Source: Eucommia ulmoides (Eukaryota; Streptophyta; Magnoliopsida; Garryales; Eucommiaceae). From it: a stretch of DNA of 64,000 nucleotides. The first letter of the stretch is position 1, and every line of letters begins with the position of its first letter. This document shows positions 21,494 through 34,212 of this stretch, piece by piece. The translations under genes were made by a program, and so were the position numbers. The stretch spans positions 5,977,311 through 6,041,310 of the forward strand of contig CM028328.1 in assembly GCA_016647705.1 (NCBI GenBank), given 5' to 3'. The notes beneath the pieces were generated by a model. It did not search any database, was not told where the DNA came from, and saw only the letters and a program-made list of their open reading frames with translations.

Positions 21494-24360
21494 ATAATTT
21501 ATATTATTAAAATATCGATTAGGACTAACAAACAAAATCTATACAAATAATAAAAATATATTTAAAAATAAAAATATGTAATAAGAAACCCTAAACACCA
21601 ATAAAAGACATTATAAAGATTTTAACTAAAAATATTTAACTTTGATTAAGTTGGTTAAATTTTATGGTTTGAAAATAAAAGCTTAGGTTAACTCATGCTT
21701 CTGCATGGCCCATGATTTGACAATTTTACCCTTGTACAACGTGGCAATTCCAAAAAGACAATAACTACAAAAACAAGGGTAAGATGGGGTGGCTCCAAAA
21801 TATCAATCAATCATCCCTTGATATATGCTTCCAACCATCTTGTTGTCTGAAGAGAGACGTTTTTGTTAAAAAGACAAAGCATGGCATTTTCGAAATTAAG
21901 TCGAATAGATAAGGTCAGTATGGGAAGGATGTCACATGGGAAGGGTGGACGACGAGGTGAAAAAAACAGTGGGAAGAATCCAAGGTTGCACGTGACCTAC
22001 GGAAAAAGTGTAGGCCATAATGCTTGCTTGCTTCTGCTTTGAGTAAATATTTACCATCCACGCGCTTTTCAACACGCGCTTCGTAGGGTAAGTTCGGTTG
22101 CGAGAATGAAAAAGAACAAGAAAAAAAAATGATTTATTATAAAATATATATATATTAGTAAAAATAAATTATTATCAAATTTTATTTATTTTTTATTTTT
22201 TTAAAATTTGTGAGAAAAAAAATTGTTTCGAAAATTATGTATTTTTTTTACTATTTTTTTCCTTCAATTTTTTATCCTTACTAAATATTTTTTTATTTTC
22301 ATTTTTTATCCTTCTTTTTTAATTTTTTTTCATCCATTTTTTATTAAACGAAACGCACGTAAAAAAATGTATACATTGGCCCTCAAAATTTCAGACCTTA
22401 AGAGATTTTTTTTTTTCAAACTAAAAAATTGAACTATTTATGTTTTAACAACATATTTTAAATAATAATTTTTATAAATTTAATATATATTTTATTGTTT
22501 ATTTTAAATATTTTGATAAATTTAAACTTTATAATAATTATATTGTTATTTATATTTTTTTACAAATTTTTTTATGTACAAATTCACTCAACAAGCATAA
22601 TATTGTATTCTCTTTTACTATATAGCGATGAATCTAAAAAATGGTTCACCTAAGTGCTCTGGAATATTTAATCTTTCCTAACTTATAACACTCTTTGCAG
22701 TTCAGATTTTTGCAAAACAATGCATTGCAGATTGACAATTTCTCCCCAAATCCCGACCTATTATCATAATTGTCATGTGGCTGACATGATATGGGGTTAA
22801 TGAGTTGTTACGTGGAGTGTAACAACTCTTTCCTTAATGTTAGGTGGCATCGTTATTGCCCTTGGGATAAAAACTGGTGTCGTGTGTAGGGCTCTTGTCC
22901 GTGGCACGTGCTAGACATACAAATGGCGATGATTTGTGTCTAATCTGGATTTCTCCTCATCATATGGTAATAAGTTTTTCAATTTTTAAGTTTTTAATAT
23001 ATTATTTATTAAATATATTTTATAGTTTGTTTAATAATAATTTTCTGAAAATTATTTTTGAAAGGGGCCCCTAGAAATTACCCATTTAATTTTAAAAGTT
23101 TAAATTAATGCCCTACACTTTATAATGAGAACCAAAGATTCAACTCACGCAGCCGCGCGCGTTGAAAGAAAATAGGTCTGAACCGTTCGAAACAACAAAA
23201 GGAAGGCCTCGGTGTCTGAGATTCATGCTTGTGCGCTGCCTCCACACATGACATAGAAAGCCGCGCGGCGTGAGCGCGTGAGCAATCAAAAGTGGGAGGA
23301 GTAATCATCTCCTGCGACTGTCCCCAGATATTCCCTTGTAGTAAACCATTATTTTATAGACACGTCAGCAAAAATGGTAAGTACAAAGTTTGTAATAATC
23401 TTCACAATCCAAAAGCTAGAGACAAATTATAGAAAGAAAAAAAATTAAAAAATTTAATTTTTTTCGCTTGTTATATAAATTTTTTTAAAATATATTTTAA
23501 TTTCATGGATTACAATTTTAATTTCATGGACTATTGAAAATTCTAACAGTTGGATAGAAAATAGATAGAGAAGGGTGCGTTTAGTTAGGTTAAAAATAGA
23601 TAAAAAGAAAAATAAATAAAAAATAAAGATAAAAAATTTGTTTGGTGTGAATATAAAATCGAAAGAAAAAAAATAGCAAGAAAAATATACAATTTTGGAA
23701 ACAAATTTTTTTCCACATAAATTTAGGAGAAAACATTGAAAGAAAGTGGACAAAAATAAGTAAAATTACAATTATACCTTGAATAATGAAATTTTTAATT
23801 TATTTTTATAATATATAAGAGTAAAATAATAAATTATATTAAAGTGAATTATTTTATTTTATTTTTACCAAATAATATTAATTTTTTTTTTTTTATAATA
23901 ATTAAAAATATTATCTTTTTATTTTTGTCTTTTTAAGTAAATGTAGCCTAAAAATAGTAATAACAACAAATAAATAATAATATGTAATAATAAATTATTA
24001 ATAAAAAATTAAGTAATTTTTTTTTTTTTTTTTTTTTTAAAGTATTAGTAATTGCATGATATAATTAAGAACACACCCATTTTCAGTCAAGGAATAGAAA
24101 AATATGTAATTTTGTGAAAAAGGACAACAACATTTTGCCAGCAATAATTAACCATTATAATAATGGTGATAATGATGTTTATGGGGTGGTCAAGGGTTGA
24201 GTAACTTAAAGGGTAGATTGACCAACATTTACAACACTAGAGGACAAAACCCATCATTGAAGGCAATACCCAACATAAAAGCCATTCAAATACTACTTTT
24301 CTCCCCCATTAAAATAAATAATTACTTTAATTTTTTCCCTATTTGTTAAAGTTTATAAAA
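21494..24360. other. AT-rich intergenic with MITE-like pieces
   Basis: No gene. 22095-22360 starts GTTCGGTTGCG and ends in an inverted-like ATTAAACGAAACGC. 23575-23948 starts GGGTGCGTTTAGTTAGGTTA and ends TAAGTAAATGTAGCC. Both look like degraded MITEs without clear target duplications. A 10-bp perfect stem (GAGTTGTTAC) with a 7-base loop lies at 22802-22828. A GC-rich patch at 23150-23290 is unexplained. Confidence 0.4.
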
Positions 24361-25120
24361 ATATTAATCTTTCGCTTAGGGTTGCGTCGTCAATCGCAGT
24401 CCCACCGTTATCAGCTGCTAAAGTCCAACCACTATTGATCGTCAAAATTTCGATCACCGGTCTGTCAATTTTTTTTCGTCACACTCAACTACTCTTTAAT
24501 AAATATTATTTAATATACATTTTAATTACAATTTTTGAGTTACATTCAACTAATTTTTTAATTACTCGTGACTAAAAATTTACGTGAATGTAATTAAAAA
24601 TATATTAAAATATAACTAAAAATATACCTAAAAAATATAACTAAAAAATACATTGAAAAAAAATGGTTACATATAACAAAAAAATACACTAAAAAAATAT
24701 AGTTACATGTAAGTAAAAAAAAATTGACAGTCGATGGCTGAACTTGGACAATCGGAGTCTTGGGGTCCAACGGTGGCCGACGACAAGTGGCAACAGAGGG
24801 TAGCATCAATGATAGACGACGCAAACTTTAATTTAAAAAAATTAATTAGAGATATAAGTAAACATTGAACATGGGACTAAAACACAAGTCAAAACAAAAA
24901 AAATACACTAAAAAAATAGTTACGTGTAAGTAAAAAATTTCCGACAGTCAATGGCTAAACTTGACAATTGGAGTCTTGGGGTCCAACGGCGGCCGACGAC
25001 AAATGGGGACAGATGGTGGCGTCAATGATAGACGACGCAAATTTTAATTTAAAGAATTTGATTAGAGATATAAGTGAACATTGAACATGAGACTAAAATA
25101 CAAGTCAAAACATAATTAAA
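24361..25120. repeat. 216-bp tandem duplication in degraded element
   Basis: TGGGGTCCAACGG recurs at 24761 and 24977. Both copies include ATGATAGACGACGCAAA and GAGATATAAGT.AACATTGAA. An inverted relative (GCGTCGTCAATCGC) is present at about 24384. This suggests the inner parts of a decayed inverted-repeat transposon. Confidence 0.6.
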
Positions 25121-26944
25121 AAAATTATACTTAATTTAAAATTAAAATATAATAAATTATGAATTAGACTATTCATCAATTATTTATTTTTAATTTTTTA
25201 AGAGAAAAAGAGGAAAAAATAGATCTCAATGTGTGTGTGCAACGTAGTTGCTTTTGTCATAGAATCTCATGCTGCAACGTAACTTTCATTTTTTATTTTT
25301 ATTTGAAGTATTTCTATTATTAAAAATTGATTATAAAAGAATATGTGTACATAAAATATTAAAATAATTGTAACCCACATCTATCATTGTTATGTACGAA
25401 CAAAAGTAAATAAATAATGAGTTACTTAAAGATTCAATAATTTTGACACTAACCTAATTTTTTCGAAAGTCGTAACACTACAAAATTAAAAATTAAAATA
25501 TAAAATGTCATTTATTTATGTTAATTGTTAAGTGTAACATGCAAAAAAATGTGTTTTTTTTTTTTTTTTTTCCAATGCAGAAAGGGAGAACTTACATAAA
25601 TAAAAGGGATAATTGGTGGTTACTAGTATGTGTAATATGTTTTTAGCCATATATAAAATATAAGTTTTGATTTAATTTTTTAAATTGAATTTTATTTGCA
25701 TATTAGTCTTGTATATACTCACGCATGTGTACTATAAATTATATATATTTGTGTAATATTAATTACAAGTTATAAATGACATGTAACTATATTACATATG
25801 TTTGTGTAATTGCGGGAGTGCGACATGTATATTATTACCTCTAGTAAAATAGAGAACTTATCACACGAACACCCATAAATAAAAAGGGTAGTATCACATA
25901 TATTATGGGTATTTTTTAAATATTCATCGATATTTCTCATAGTTCAGAAATTACCATGGGAAATCTCCGCTGGAGAATTTAGACATGAAAGACCACCATG
26001 TGCGCCCTTAAATTTTAAATAAAATTGCAATTAATACAATTATAGTTATACCCTTATCTTTCTTAAAAGGAAATATTATACTTCAACCGTGAATCTTTAA
26101 TAATTTTTATATTCTCCATTAAATTTATTATGTTTCAATTTAAACCCTCTTAATCTGATAAATTTTTAAGGAAAATTATAGAACAGATGTATATTCAGAA
26201 CCAAATTATCAATTAATTCTAATTATTTGTGGTCACCAACTAATCTCATTGATTTAACTTTCTAAACTGTTTAATCATACTTCTAAAAAGGCCGCAAAAA
26301 TCATGACCAAAATATCCCCAAAAAATCTGTGAAATTTAATAGTTTTTCTTATTAAATGACACTAACAAAAAAATAGTTTTCACAAATAACAAATATCCTA
26401 GTCAACGAATGTTATATTCAACATCCAAACAAAGACGAAAATTCTGATTGTGTTTCGAGGAAAACATATATCCTCTACAAACATTTCATGTTATATGTAA
26501 TACCAACACACAATGTAACAATGTATTTTTTCGTCTTATAACACAAAGTTTGTTAAATATAACATGGATTTCTATCAAATGATTAAAAAAAACGAATGTT
26601 ATATTCAACATCCAAACAAAAGACGAAAGTTATGATTGACATATCATTTTAAATATAACATGGATTTCTATCAAATGCTCCCAAAAAAACGATTGACATA
26701 TCATTTTAAATATAGTGAAACAAAGATTATTTTTATATAATTTGACAACGAAAACAATGAATATATTTGGGATAAATATCTAATATTTTAGAAGTGTTTT
26801 TCTTGCAAACACATATGGTAATCGCTCCGCAAATTAAAGTATGCGTATAAACGAAAATGTTGATTGATCGAAAATGGAAAGCAAGAACGTTTTAATAGGG
26901 GTAAATCAAACCATATATTTTAAAAGGATCGTTGAGTGCATTGA
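25121..26944. other. AT-rich intergenic with small duplications
   Basis: No gene. ACGAATGTTATATTCAACAT recurs near 26405 and 26591, and AAATATAACATGGATTTCTA near 26555 and 26653. These show a local, nested duplication of unknown origin. Confidence 0.45.
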
Positions 26945-27480
26945 AAATCCTTTAGGTTCATTTGGTAGTTTTGATACTAAAAAATAATGACTGGTTAAGC
27001 GCCCTATTTTTAATTTGAAAACTCTTTGAGTTCATTTGATAGTTTTGATACTTAAAAATGATGATAGGGTAAGCGCCCTATTTTTAATTAGTACTACACA
27101 TTATTATATTAAAGAGGCAATTTTGAAAAAAAAAAAAACATAATATTTATTTTTCTCCAATTTTTTTCTTTAATTCTTTTAGCATCGTTCTTCTCCTTCC
27201 TCACCTTCCCACCATTGAACCCAGAATCCACCATTGCTATTGTTTCTCGCCTCCGACCACGCATCGCCACTGTTAAACATCGTTCTTTGTAAAATGGATT
27301 GGATATTAAAATTATCATATCTACGCAGTGGAATATATAAAATAAATTAATTAATTAATTAATTAAATGTAATATCAAATTTTCTCAGGCAGATTTAACT
27401 GTATTAAGATTAAAACAAGGGGCGCTTACCAGGAGGGTCCTCTTTTCGACCCCAAACTACCAAATGAACCCAACTTTTTT
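26945..27480. mobile_element. Non-autonomous inverted-repeat element
   Basis: The left end occurs twice in tandem (26948 and 27022: GTTCATTTGGTAGTTTTGAT / GTTCATTTGATAGTTTTGAT, each followed by TAAGCGCCCTATTTTT). The right end at about 27415-27478 is the inverse (GGGGCGCTTACC ... ACTACCAAATGAACCC). The short internal minus-strand ORF is not recognisable. No clear target duplication was seen. Confidence 0.55.
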
Positions 27481-28786
27481 CCATGAATCGAGCAGTCCTT
27501 TTGGAATATATGGACAGGTCTACCTCTCTGAACAACAATTACATTTCATATTTACAGTCCCAATAATTTTCGCAAATATAGATTCCAAAATTTGAGAGCA
27601 GTTATCATAATCAACCAGTTTAAAATGATTATTGTAAAATCATTCAATTAATCATTTTGTAATTTTTATTTTCATCAACAAATTGTACTGAAATGATCGC
27701 CTATTTTTTATCTTTAAACATATGTTGATCGTGTGTGTTTTATCGAGAGAAAAAAATCATGTTCATATTGAATTCAACGCATTGTACCTTTTTTATTGGG
27801 CTTTTGCACGTGATCATGTTGAATATAACATCGAAACATAATAAACATATAAGAGAAAACACAACATTATCATGAGATTGTTAAAGTCCTTTTTCAACAA
27901 GCTAATACCAATTTGGAACAATTTAGAATATCGAGATACCGAATGTCTTTGGTCTCCTCCTATTTAATCACATTAAATAATCAGACATTTCATTCAATAT
28001 TCAAGGTCGACAACGATAAAGATATAATTTTAAGAATAATATCAATAAATATCTTTTATTAATACTCGAGATCAAAACGCTTTATTCAACACTTAACCAC
28101 CCATGGACCCAACAACCACAGCTATTTGGAAGGCCACCAAACATAAAGAACAAAGAAGAGTAAGAAATTCAACGAGGATATGAAAAATGTATCTCCTATT
28201 CTGTAACAAAAACTCGAGGGTTTGAATTTGAACTACAACAAAAACAACAAAAAATCAAATCCCTATTGATGGCAAAACTAAAATAAAAAAATCCTAAGTC
28301 AAATCCGGACTCAAAAATTGATGGAACTTATTCAACAATCTAGGAACTAAAATCTAACAACCATCAAATCAAATCCAAACTCAAGAATAGATGAACAAGT
28401 CAATGGAAGATCTGATTCCAAATCAATTCCCAATCCAATCCATTTAAAAAACATAAATGAAAACCCCACTTGCTACGGGTTATATCCGACGGTCGGGGCG
28501 AAAGTCGCGATTGGTGTGGACAATTTGAGATGAAAATCAAGGAGTGGAGGGTGGTTTGCGGTAGCTCTAGTTGCATTGTAGTCGAGTTGGTTGCAATAGC
28601 TTTGTAGAATAGGAGGAGAGAGAGTAGAGATAGACTGGGAAGCTACTGCAACCGGAGGGACTATCTCTACTCTCTCTTCGTCGTTGACGACGACGACGAT
28701 GGTTGGGACTAGGACTACATCGGCGGCTAAGGATGTATTAGGATTTTGGGATTGCAAAGGTGGAAGAGATGATTTTTTGGGTACAT
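27481..28786. other. Intergenic, no supported gene
   Basis: AT-rich. A minus-strand frame at 28473-28757 is somewhat GC-richer with no recognisable domain; it may be captured sequence. Nothing else could be supported. Confidence 0.35.
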
Positions 28787-28870
28787 ATGTTGAGGGAGAA
28801 ATTTGAACTCTAGACCTTTCACAAGAGAGGTGAATTAAATATCCATTAGATTACAAGGCTTGGGATGGAA
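28787..28870 (-). mobile_element. SINE-like tRNA-derived head
   Basis: On the minus strand: AGCCTTGTAATCTAATGG (A-box-like), then about 30 bases, then AGAGTTCAAATTTCT (B-box-like). This is the spacing of a Pol III internal promoter. A diverged relative is at 28990-29070. No A- or T-tail boundary was defined. Confidence 0.5.
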
Positions 28871-28989
28871 GAGATGACTAATAAAGAAAAAGAAGATTTG
28901 AAAAAAAAATACAAAGAAAATTAGGGAAATACAAAAGAAAATAACATATTCTGTTTTAATTTTAATTATTATATATATTTTTTTTGTAA

Positions 28990-29070
28990 TATGTTAGGAG
29001 ATGAGGTTGAACTCTAGACTTTCCATAAGAGAGATTAGATACATATCCACTAAATTATAAATTTTGGGAT
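28990..29070 (-). mobile_element. Second SINE-like head
   Basis: On the minus strand TATAATTTAGTGGATA is followed by AGAGTTCAACCTCA, in the same order as the copy at 28787. The two copies share TCTAGAGTTCAA and a TCTCTTRTG stretch. Confidence 0.45.
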
Positions 29071-30159
29071 TAATTATTACATATATTACGTCCTAAAATT
29101 ATTATTAAATGGTACTTTTGTTTTTTGCATTGAGATTATTAGGCTTAAATTGAGAAAACAAAATTATAAGTTGATTTTTAAAGGATAAAATAGACTTATC
29201 ATTTTTAATTTTTTTAGGGGATGTTATTGTCTTCTTACATAATACTATAAAAGGTCTCGTAAGACGTTTTGATAGCACGAGAGATTGTCATGGTTTCCTT
29301 AAAAATGAAGAGGTTGTATATGGCAATAACCCCTAAAAAAAGAAAAAGAAGGTAAAAACTCAATAGATATTATATTAAAAGAAAAACATTAAGAGATTAC
29401 TTAAAAAGTCAAATTAAGATTTATATGGGAAAGACTTCTTATGTTTCCTAGGCTCATAAAATTTGCAAGTCAATTAACAAACAAAATTATTTTGTTTTTT
29501 CATGTTGTATGTTACTATTTTATAATTTGTTTAATCAAAACATGTCTTATTACACTATTCAAAGTACAATTAGTACAAAAATTACGTCAATCTAACATAA
29601 ATCCTAACTTTTTAGACTTATGTTGTGAGGTTTAGGAAGGATTTAAGAGAAACCAAGTTTTTTGAACAGTGAGATTGGGCCTTTTGATCAATAATATAAA
29701 TAGGTGATTGAGTTAGGTATGTTGTCAATTATACTTCACGTGCTAAAAGGATTAGGTGGTCCTCGAATTACAATCAAATCACTAGGGTATTGAGGGTGAC
29801 ATAGCACATGGTTTTAGGCCTTTTTTTGAAAAAAATGATAAATAAGTTTTTTTTTTTTTTAAAGATTTCTAATGTTAAATTCTTAATTTGGTTCATAAAC
29901 GTTTTAGAATAGAAATAAAAATTTGAAAACAATTATTTCATATAAGTTTATTAATATAATTTGGAAAGAAGTCAAATTCTTATAGAAATTTATGTTAAAA
30001 TGATATTTGCTAAAATCGAGTTTACTATTCCCGTAAACGTTAAAACGAAATTCTTATTCTTATTTGTAATTATTGTTGGGATAAACTCTAGATACAATCC
30101 TGCGTGAGCTTGTTTCTAATATTAATCTCAACTAATCAAATAATAAAAGGTACTTTGAT
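29071..30159. other. AT-rich intergenic, nothing recognised
   Basis: Only short, AT-biased frames. No repeats with defined ends were seen. Confidence 0.5.
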
Positions 30160-30167
30160 ATTATATC

Positions 30168-31038
30168 TAGGGTTGTGCCATTTGACCAACAGGCCCGACC
30201 CGCCTGGAAAATCCGACCGACCCAGCCCGATTTTTTTGAGTATATTGAGTTTTAATGGTCTAATCAGGTAAAACCCGATCCGACCGCATCCTTTGCGAAT
30301 CGGGCCTCGATTTTGGATCTCCCAATCGGAAAGCACCCAACCTGACCAATATCCTCCAAATAAATAGGCTCTAATTCACATTTAGGGTTTCATGCGTTCA
30401 TTTCCTCTTCTCTCCTGCGAATTCTTCATTCATTTCACTTCTTCTCAAGACATCGCATCCTCTTCTCGAGACAAGGCATCGACGATTTGTTCAACTCCTA
30501 GCCTCCCACCGTCCAGATCTGAGCCTTCAACTCTTCAATTCGATTCAATGATTTTGTTCATCGTCAGCCAAGCTCTTCGTCGCGGGACTCGGGACGTCAT
30601 CTTCGGTTCTCCGATGGCTCTAAAACTTGAGTCTTCCTTCCTGTTTGAAATCAGTACTCAGAGACTTAGACAATAAGTTTTCTATACTTCTATGATTCTA
30701 TTTGTTTTTTATTTTGATGCTTTGTTTTTTGAACTTCGATTTTGATTTTTGTATGGATTAGGATTTTGATTTCTACTTTGATTACGGTTTTGATTTTGGT
30801 TTCGATTAGGGTTTTTTATTTCATTTTCAATTAGGGTTTTGATTTCTGCTTTACTCCATCTCAACATACAAACCAACTAGACCCGACCGAACCCAATCGT
30901 AATCCGATAAACCCGCCCAACACCGGTTTACAGCAACCCTTCGGTCGAAATCGGGCCTGCAATTCTTCACCCGAACATGTTCAGGTCGGGTGTCGAGTGA
31001 CCCAATTTTTCCCCACACCCGACCCGTGCACACCCCTA
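30168..31038. mobile_element. hAT-type non-autonomous element
   Basis: The left end is TAGGGTTGTGC and the right end is the inverse of TAGGGGTGTGC (10 of 11 bases). It is flanked by a perfect 8-bp duplication, ATTATATC, at 30160-30167 and 31039-31046. The 8-bp duplication with a TAGGG terminus is typical of hAT elements. CCCGACCCG-like subterminal motifs lie near both ends. The 871-bp interior has no transposase; its small ORFs (30392, 30851) are not recognisable. Confidence 0.85.
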
Positions 31039-31046
31039 ATTATATC

Positions 31047-32639
31047 AATGTAACTGTAGACTCTAGATACAAATTTAAAATGTCTTACCTATTTAATGTA
31101 ATTAAAAGGCGAGACCAAATACATTTGGTGGTTTATATTCTAAATTATTTCTAATCGATATTAGATTGTTAAAACAGATCTTTAACAATTTAGTCTAACT
31201 TGCTGGGATGTTTTCTCATTCGAAAATGATGAATGTCAAACCATTAGTATGAGATATTAGAACAACTATAAGAAAACTTCATAAATATATAGTAAGGGTT
31301 TGAATGTGATTATCCTTGATATCATATACAGTATCTTTACTCAATGTCAAAATTAGATGTTTCATATAAAATTGTATTTGTGATCTTTTTTAATTGATGT
31401 ACAATATATTACATGTATAAGTTGTTATACTTTGATAATATTAAGTGTTGTATTTTAACCATGAAATTTCAAAGATATTCATTGAGTATAGTGAGACATA
31501 CATGTAAATATAAGAGTATGCAAGATATGATCTATCACTCTCAGAAAAGAGACATGTCATATGTGATTCGATCTAATATAATTCACCCAAGCGTTTGGAT
31601 AGAGTAGTGTGGTGATTAGAATGAGATTTCAATTGATGTTACAAGAGATTATATTATTAATCAATATACATATGATCGGACTAGATGTTTTTAACTTTAT
31701 CCGTATCATGTTAATCTTCTCAGACAAAATAGAGAGATCATATAATATGAAACTTATAACTAAGAGGGTTATCTTGGTAAAATTTCTATCAACTAGATAT
31801 GTATTTAAACATGACTCACAATCAAAGAACATGTCTTGGAGAAAGTATTCCCCTGGAAGGGAATAATTGAGAATTATTTTAGTTCTAATTAGTTAGTTAA
31901 TTAATTAATTTTACCATCCAGTTCTTAGAATAAACGTAATTGGTCACGTACAATAGGAAACGAACGTTCAGAAAATCCTTTTTTTAAAAAGGAACATGTA
32001 ATAATGTGGAATTATTTGGAAGTTGGAGGGCCAAAGTACAACGAAGGAAAGAAAGGATCCAGGGTTTGGAATTCTAAATAATGCCTATATAAGGGGAAGG
32101 CCACTATGGTTGCCCCCTATTGAAAAATTCGGCTAGATATAAGTCGACTTCCTTTTCCATTCTTTCTTTGATCGTACTATTATTTTGATTCTTACTATAA
32201 CCTAGAATCAAAACATATCTACCTTAAATTATTGAGATTAGAATTGGATTCTTAGAGATGTCGAAAAAACTGTCCCTACGGATTTTTCTGTGTCAATACT
32301 GTTAGAGGCAAGACATTTTTGTTGCTTTTAAGAGAATTGTTGATCATTCTTGAATTATACACTCAAAAGTAAGCTCTTTTTATACATTAATAATTCGGTT
32401 TAATGATTCTTGCAGAAATAATACGCGTTTTGAACTTTTCATTTTACCCTTCTTAGAGATTATAAATAGAAGAGCCCAAACCAAGGAAAGAAAAACAAAA
32501 AAGAAAAGGAGAAAATCAAGAAGAAAGCCTTGTGTTGATTCAATGGAGGGCTAAGTATCCAAACCGGCTTAGGAAATGTATTTTGTTTTTAGATTTTCTA
32601 ATGTAGTTGTATTTCTTATTCTATTTTATCTGTGTAAGG
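31047..32639. other. Intergenic with promoter-like patches
   Basis: No coding gene. Two TATA-like sequences in different contexts, CCTATATAAGG at about 32083-32095 and GATTATAAATAGAAG at about 32457-32472, are each followed by A/G-rich leader-like sequence. They could be remnants of LTR promoters. No LTR ends were found. Confidence 0.3.
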
Positions 32640-33215
32640 TTGTATAACAAGAAATTTACGTTTTGATATTGTTCACCCGATTAGTTTATGTTTTATCATT
32701 TTATAAATGTTAGAAATAAATTATTGGTATTTGTGGGTTAGATCTAATACATGTGGTTTACATTTAACCATTATAAACCCGTTTTCATTGGAATTAATAC
32801 GGTTTAATAGGGTGAATTATACTAAGGGATCAATTCACTGTAAATTAGTTAATATAGGAATCGAATCCCAAAGATAGCCCACACCGATTAAATGGTAGAT
32901 TAATTGATAGGGTTTAATAGGATACATTATGATAATGGATTGATTTATTGTAGATTAGGAATCAAGTTTCGAAGATAGTACATACCGATTAAATGGTCAA
33001 ATTTTCGTTGTAATTACTTCATTTGTAAGTTTGATCTAATACTTGTGGTATACATTTAACCGTTATACAACCCGTTTTGATTGGAATCAATATAGTTTTA
33101 TAGGATAGATTATGCTAAGGAATTAGTTCACCATAGATTAGAAATCAAATCATGAAGATAAACCATGCCAATTAAATGATCAAACTTTCATTGTAATCTG
33201 ACTTGTAAGTAGATT
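32640..33215. repeat. 292-bp degenerate tandem repeat
   Basis: GATCTAATACNTGTGGTNTA recurs at 32741 and 33033. Each is followed by ACATTTAACC, CCCGTTTT, GGAATYAAT and CCRATTAAATG blocks. A shortened intermediate copy lies around 32905-33000. Confidence 0.65.
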
Positions 33216-34212
33216 ACTTTTTTTTTTTTTTACACAAAATCAAAATAGATGAAAAATAGAACTCAATGGAATAAAAAAAAAAAAAAAAAACAAGTACACA
33301 TCCCTAACCCGGTCATTAATCATATCGTACTTCGATTTAAAATATTTTTCTGTATTTTCATTATTAAAACTCAAACCCAATTTTGTTCATTTCACTTGAA
33401 AAATAAGAGAAAAATAATAATTACAATTCAATCCATATGGTTCGACACTCATATTATAATACTATACTACATAGTTTTGCACTTGAATAGGAGTATTAAA
33501 TTTGAGAGATCAATAATTCTCTACTATCAAAACCAATTCAGATTATAGCCGCTCTTGGTAGAGCACCGAAAGAGGAATATCGATTAATTTAAATTTCATC
33601 TTTTACTCTTTTATTTGTTTATGTTAATATTGAAAGACTCACCTTTAACCTTTAAGAAACATGGCATTAAATCTGAATTATTATTATTATTATTATTATT
33701 ATTAATTTCGCTATCTAAATCTAGTGATTCTAATATTCCGATCCTATTTGATGAATAATTTTTTTTTTAGAAAAAATGATTATCTAATAAATTATATTTT
33801 TTATAATTGAACATGCAGAACTCCAAAGGATGCTTGACCCATGTTGACCTAATCATTTATTGTGTTTGACGAGACAAAGGACTAAAGAATGTCTCAGAAA
33901 AAAAAAAAAAAATATCTACCTATCTATGAAATTAATGCTCTAAAATTAATTGAAGTACCATGTTTGGCCCAATAAAAATATCACAATATGCATGAAAGGT
34001 GATGGCCAAACAACCCTTTACACTTCTATGTCAAAGCATTACAAAAAATTAATTGGAAAAATAAAAAAATAAATAAAATAAAAAAACAAAGAAGAATACT
34101 CATAGAAAACAAGAAACTTACTTATCCAGGAAAAAAAAAAATGGAAATTTTGAAAATTTTGTAGTTGTATTCATATCATGGTTAGAGAAGTATGCAAAAC
34201 TAGCCGTTACAA
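33216..34212. other. Intergenic and SHH2 3' flank
   Basis: AT-rich. A (TTA)n microsatellite occupies about 33677-33704. The bases just below 34213 are the presumed 3' untranslated region of SHH2. No other feature. Confidence 0.45.

Noticed and set aside
22802..22828. 10-bp perfect hairpin as a terminator
   Set aside because: Isolated in AT-rich plant intergenic DNA with no gene ending there; Pol II genes do not use such terminators.
33542..33580. tRNA-like stretch (GCCGCTCTTGGTAGAGCACCG)
   Set aside because: Resembles a D-arm, but no anticodon arm, T-arm or acceptor pairing follows.
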